From contig DATKUB010000029.1 of assembly GCA_035530875.1 (NCBI GenBank), positions 1-9,778 on the forward strand: DNA of 9,778 nucleotides, in the 5' to 3' direction. Under the pieces are notes generated by a model that saw nothing but the letters and a program-made list of their open reading frames with translations, did not search any database and was not told where the DNA came from. Position 1 is the first letter of the stretch; the number at the start of each line of letters is the position of its first letter. The position numbers and the translations under genes were made by a program. Source of the DNA: JANXYY01 sp035530875. GTDB taxonomy: Bacteria; Actinomycetota; Actinomycetes; Nanopelagicales; Nanopelagicaceae. Below are positions 7,271 through 9,778 of the stretch, piece by piece.

Positions 7271-8070
7271 CTTCTCACTCCTTTCGCCAAGGATCGGGCT
7301 AGTTCTTCTACGGCAGTGAGTCCGGTGGCCAAATCGGGCGCATCGAGAAGCGCCCGAACAAAAGCCGAACCGACAATTACCCCGTCTGCGTATCGGGCCA
7401 CTTCATTGGCCTGATCAGCAGTGGAGACCCCAAGCCCTACGCATACTGGTAACTCGGTCGTGGCTCGGACTCGCCTCACGAGCATTTCCGCCGAACTCGA
7501 GACACTTGCTCTGGCGCCAGTGACGCCCATCGTGCTGGCCGCATAGACAAATCCTCGACACGCCGCCGTGACTTTGGTAAGCCGTTCGTCGTTAGTACTG
7601 GGTGCCACTACGAATATCGGATCTAGCGAGTGGGCCTGTGCGGCGCTCAGCCATTCGCCTCCCTCATCGATGGTGAGGTCGGGGGTGATCAAGCCGGAGC
7701 CACCGGCGCTAACCAGGTCTCTGGCAAAATCTGGCACACCATATCGAAGAACCGGATTCCAATACGTCATTACTACAACTGGCGTACCCGTCTTGGAAAT
7801 TTCCGAAACAATTCGCAGAACATCTGATGCCCGAGTTCCGTTGGCGAGCGCGCGATCAGCAGCCAACTGAATAGTTGGACCATCCATTACCGGATCGCTA
7901 TAGGGGAATCCAACTTCGATCGCATCCACTCCGCCCTTGATCATCGCCTTCATTGCGGCAATCGATCCTTCTACACTTGGGAAGCCAGCCGGCAAATATC
8001 CAATAAGAGCCGCACGCCCTTCTGATCTAATCTCGGCAAGTCGCAGCGCCAAGGGGGTCAGCGTGTTCAT
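7267..8070 (-). CDS. trpA: Tryptophan synthase alpha chain
   Basis: Cleaves indole-3-glycerol phosphate to indole and glyceraldehyde 3-phosphate; the indole is channelled to TrpB in the alpha2-beta2 complex. The product has 267 residues, normal for the family, as one TIM barrel. The signature DAIEVGFPYSDPVMDGPTIQ runs from 49 to 68 and carries the two catalytic acids, Glu52 and Asp63 (Glu49 and Asp60 in Salmonella). GYLPAGFP at 24-31, TYWNPVL, and the phosphate-binding GLGVST and DGVIVGSAFV segments near the C-terminus are all present. Start: a TTG at 8088 would add six residues, but the ATG at 8070 overlaps the trpB stop as ATGA, has a GGA about 10 bases upstream, and gives the usual N-terminus; I chose it. 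Confidence 0.97.
   Translation of the reverse strand: MNTLTPLALRLAEIRSEGRAALIGYLPAGFPSVEGSIAAMKAMIKGGVDAIEVGFPYSDPVMDGPTIQLAADRALANGTRASDVLRIVSEISKTGTPVVVMTYWNPVLRYGVPDFARDLVSAGGSGLITPDLTIDEGGEWLSAAQAHSLDPIFVVAPSTNDERLTKVTAACRGFVYAASTMGVTGARASVSSSAEMLVRRVRATTELPVCVGLGVSTADQANEVARYADGVIVGSAFVRALLDAPDLATGLTAVEELARSLAKGVRR
7278..7284 (-). promoter_or_regulatory. Strong ribosome binding site for the MauE-like gene
   Basis: AAAGGAG on the minus strand, within the last codons of trpA, seven bases before the GTG at 7270. It is the best match to the anti-Shine-Dalgarno of any junction in the operon and confirms the GTG start. It suggests the membrane protein can be translated independently of trpA. 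Confidence 0.8.
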
Positions 8071-9269
8071 AACTTGATTCCAAACCAATCTGCTGCGGTT
8101 TGGACATCTTTATCGCCCCGACCTGAGAGATTGACGAGAAGTAGAGCGTCAGGGCCTAACTCGCGGCCGACGGTCATGGCTCCAGCGAGCGCATGCGCCG
8201 ACTCAATCGCCGGAATGATCCCCTCTGTTCGGCACAGCAATCCGAAAGCTTCCATCGCTTGAGCGTCAGTTATCGGTCGATACTCAGCACGTCCAATGTC
8301 ATGGAGGAAGGCATGCTCCGGTCCGACGCCCGGATAATCAAGTCCGGCCGAAATCGAATGGGACTCAACCGTCTGACCCCCTTCATCCTGGAGCAAATAC
8401 GAATTCGTACCCTGAAAAACCCCGGGCGTCCCACCGGATATCGTCGCGGCATGGCGTCCGGATTCAATGCCATCGCCGGCCGCCTCGAATCCGATCAGGC
8501 GGACTTCTATATCGGGAATAAACGCATGGAAGATGCCGATCGCGTTCGAACCTCCACCGACGCAGGCTAGAACAGCACTCGGTAGCGATCCGGTGAGTTC
8601 AAAAACTTGGCGCCTGGCCTCGATGCCAATTACACGATGAAAATCGCGCACCATTACCGGGAACGGATGCGGTCCGGCAACAGTGCCGAGAAGATAGTGA
8701 GTCGTTTCAACATTGGTGACCCAGTCCCGCATCGCTTCATTGACTGCGTCTTTCAAGGTTCTCGAACCTTGAGTCACCGGGACTACCTCTGCTCCGAGCA
8801 GACGCATCCTGGCGACATTTAGCGACTGCCTGCGCATATCTTCTTCGCCCATATAGACAACACACTCAAGCCCCATAAGTGCGGCAGCAGTGGCGGAAGC
8901 GACTCCATGTTGGCCAGCTCCAGTTTCGGCGATTATCCGCTTTTTTCCCATCCGCTTAGTCAGGAGCGCCTGCCCAATCACATTGTTGATTTTGTGCGAT
9001 CCGGTGTGATTCAAGTCTTCGCGCTTGAGCAGAACTCGGGCTCCACCGCACTCTTGGGCGAACCTTTCAACTTCGGTAATGATGCTTGGGCGCCCCACGT
9101 ATGTTGCGTGCAGGTGCGCCAATTGCGCCTGGAATTCCGGATCAACCATTGCATCTTGATGGGCTTTGGATAACTCATCTAACGCCGAAATTAAAGCTTC
9201 CGGGACAAAGCGGCCACCAAATTTTCCAAAATGGCCGCTAGCATCCGGTTCGCTAATTCCTAAAGCCAC
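8067..9269 (-). CDS. trpB: Tryptophan synthase beta chain
   Basis: A PLP enzyme condensing indole with L-serine to give tryptophan, partner of TrpA. It has 400 residues, the usual length. The N-terminal GHFGKFGGRFVPEAL is typical of TrpB1. The PLP lysine is Lys93 in NHTGSHKINN, the catalytic glutamate is Glu115 in AETGAGQHG, the phosphate loop is GGGSNA at 238-243, and Ser382 in LSGRGDKD contacts the pyridine nitrogen. The start is GTG: an in-frame TAG lies only four codons upstream (9279-9281), so no longer reading is possible and no ATG offers a full-length protein. No good Shine-Dalgarno precedes it. No trpF lies between trpC and this gene. Confidence 0.98.
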   Translation of the reverse strand: MALGISEPDASGHFGKFGGRFVPEALISALDELSKAHQDAMVDPEFQAQLAHLHATYVGRPSIITEVERFAQECGGARVLLKREDLNHTGSHKINNVIGQALLTKRMGKKRIIAETGAGQHGVASATAAALMGLECVVYMGEEDMRRQSLNVARMRLLGAEVVPVTQGSRTLKDAVNEAMRDWVTNVETTHYLLGTVAGPHPFPVMVRDFHRVIGIEARRQVFELTGSLPSAVLACVGGGSNAIGIFHAFIPDIEVRLIGFEAAGDGIESGRHAATISGGTPGVFQGTNSYLLQDEGGQTVESHSISAGLDYPGVGPEHAFLHDIGRAEYRPITDAQAMEAFGLLCRTEGIIPAIESAHALAGAMTVGRELGPDALLLVNLSGRGDKDVQTAADWFGIKL

Positions 9270-9297
9270 GTGCCCAGCCTAGACAATGAAGGTCGGC

Positions 9298-9778
9298 TCA
9301 TGCGTCCTCGTCGCTGTGCTTCCCGTCTCTCCCGGCCGCAACCAGCTCCGTCAGGAGCTTGCCTGGGTCTGGGCTGCTAACCAGCGCTTCACCGACGAGC
9401 ACCGCATCCGCACCGGCCAGGCCGTACTCAGTGACGTCTTCGGGGCCTCGAACCCCAGACTCCGCAACCTTGATTATCCGGCCTGGGATTCTTGGGGCTA
9501 ACTCGGAAAAAACTTCTCGATTGACTTCCAGGGTCTTCAAATTTCGGGAGTTAACACCAATGATGCTGGCACCAGCCGCCACGGCCCGGTCGACCTCCTC
9601 CGCTGTGTGTGCTTCAACTAAAGCCTGCATGCCAAGTGATTCGGCACATTGAAGCAACTCCATGAGCTTGGGTTGATCGAGGGCAGCGACAATAAGCAAT
9701 ACGGCGTCGGCTCCATGCGCCCGTGACTCCCAAACTTGGTAGGGAGTCATCAGGAAATCCTTGCGCAGAACCGGCGTG
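9298..9778 (-). CDS. trpC: Indole-3-glycerol phosphate synthase, C-terminal part, cut by the window edge
   Basis: Closes the ring of carboxyphenylaminodeoxyribulose 5-phosphate to indole-3-glycerol phosphate, the step before TrpA. The frame runs open to the right edge: nine residues (TPVLRKDFL) precede the methionine at 9750, which is therefore internal and not the start. The 159 visible residues carry the family's active-site segments: PVLRKDF with the catalytic lysine, LVEAHT with a glutamate, GVNSRNL with the substrate-binding Asn and Arg, and VAESGV with Glu-Ser, followed by DAVLVGEALV of the phosphate site. The N-terminal 100 or so residues lie outside. The C-terminal tail is charged (GKHSDEDA). 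The protein stands alone, not fused to TrpF. Confidence 0.97.
   Translation of the reverse strand, partial: TPVLRKDFLMTPYQVWESRAHGADAVLLIVAALDQPKLMELLQCAESLGMQALVEAHTAEEVDRAVAAGASIIGVNSRNLKTLEVNREVFSELAPRIPGRIIKVAESGVRGPEDVTEYGLAGADAVLVGEALVSSPDPGKLLTELVAAGRDGKHSDEDA

Noticed and set aside
8071..8088. A TTG start for trpA, extending it by six residues
   Set aside because: The ATG at 8070 overlaps the trpB stop as ATGA and gives the usual TrpA N-terminus; the added residues would be read from trpB's conserved C-terminal end in another frame.
9298..9750. A complete small gene starting at the methionine at 9750
   Set aside because: The frame continues upstream to the window edge with TPVLRKDFL, the conserved catalytic segment of TrpC, so the methionine is internal.
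1..9778. Mobile elements, CRISPR repeats, tRNA or rRNA genes
   Set aside because: No transposase or integrase sequence, no regularly spaced repeats, and no RNA gene signature was seen; nearly every base is accounted for by conserved genes.

Overview
The window is a compact stretch of housekeeping genes from what looks like an actinobacterium. All eight genes lie on the minus strand, so transcription runs from position 9778 towards 1. The order is trpC (cut by the right edge), trpB, trpA, a MauE/DoxX-type membrane protein, a membrane-anchored DsbA-like thioredoxin, lgt, gltB, and gltD (cut by the left edge). Two points suggest Actinobacteria. The trpCBA-lgt-gltBD neighbourhood is one I know from that phylum. 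There is also no trpF between trpC and trpB, which fits actinobacteria that use PriA for the TrpF step. Base composition looks moderate, roughly half G+C by eye, and coding density is very high. That would suit a streamlined aquatic lineage rather than a high-GC soil form, but the lineage is only a guess.

Right part (7267-9778): the last steps of tryptophan synthesis. TrpC makes indole-3-glycerol phosphate, TrpA cleaves it to indole, and TrpB joins indole to serine. Only 28 nt separate trpC from trpB, and trpB and trpA share an ATGA stop/start overlap.

Middle part (5209-7270): an envelope and redox block. A four-helix MauE/DoxX-like protein and a membrane-anchored thioredoxin-fold protein (CPAC active site) are joined by an ATGA overlap, and lgt follows with a GTGA overlap. 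trpB-trpA-mauE-dsbA-lgt therefore forms an unbroken chain of 4-nt overlaps linking amino-acid synthesis with cell-envelope functions.

Left part (1-5113): glutamate synthase. The large subunit gltB and the start of the small subunit gltD overlap by 8 nt, with a strong Shine-Dalgarno sequence for gltD inside the end of gltB. The roughly 110 nt between lgt and gltB is the only non-coding gap of note. It holds a short perfect hairpin just upstream of the gltB ribosome binding site, and I see no convincing promoter or terminator in it.

I found no mobile element, CRISPR array, RNA gene or clear sign of horizontal transfer. I regard the window as ordinary core genome. The most interesting parts are the MauE-DsbA pair, the overlap chain and the gltB leader.
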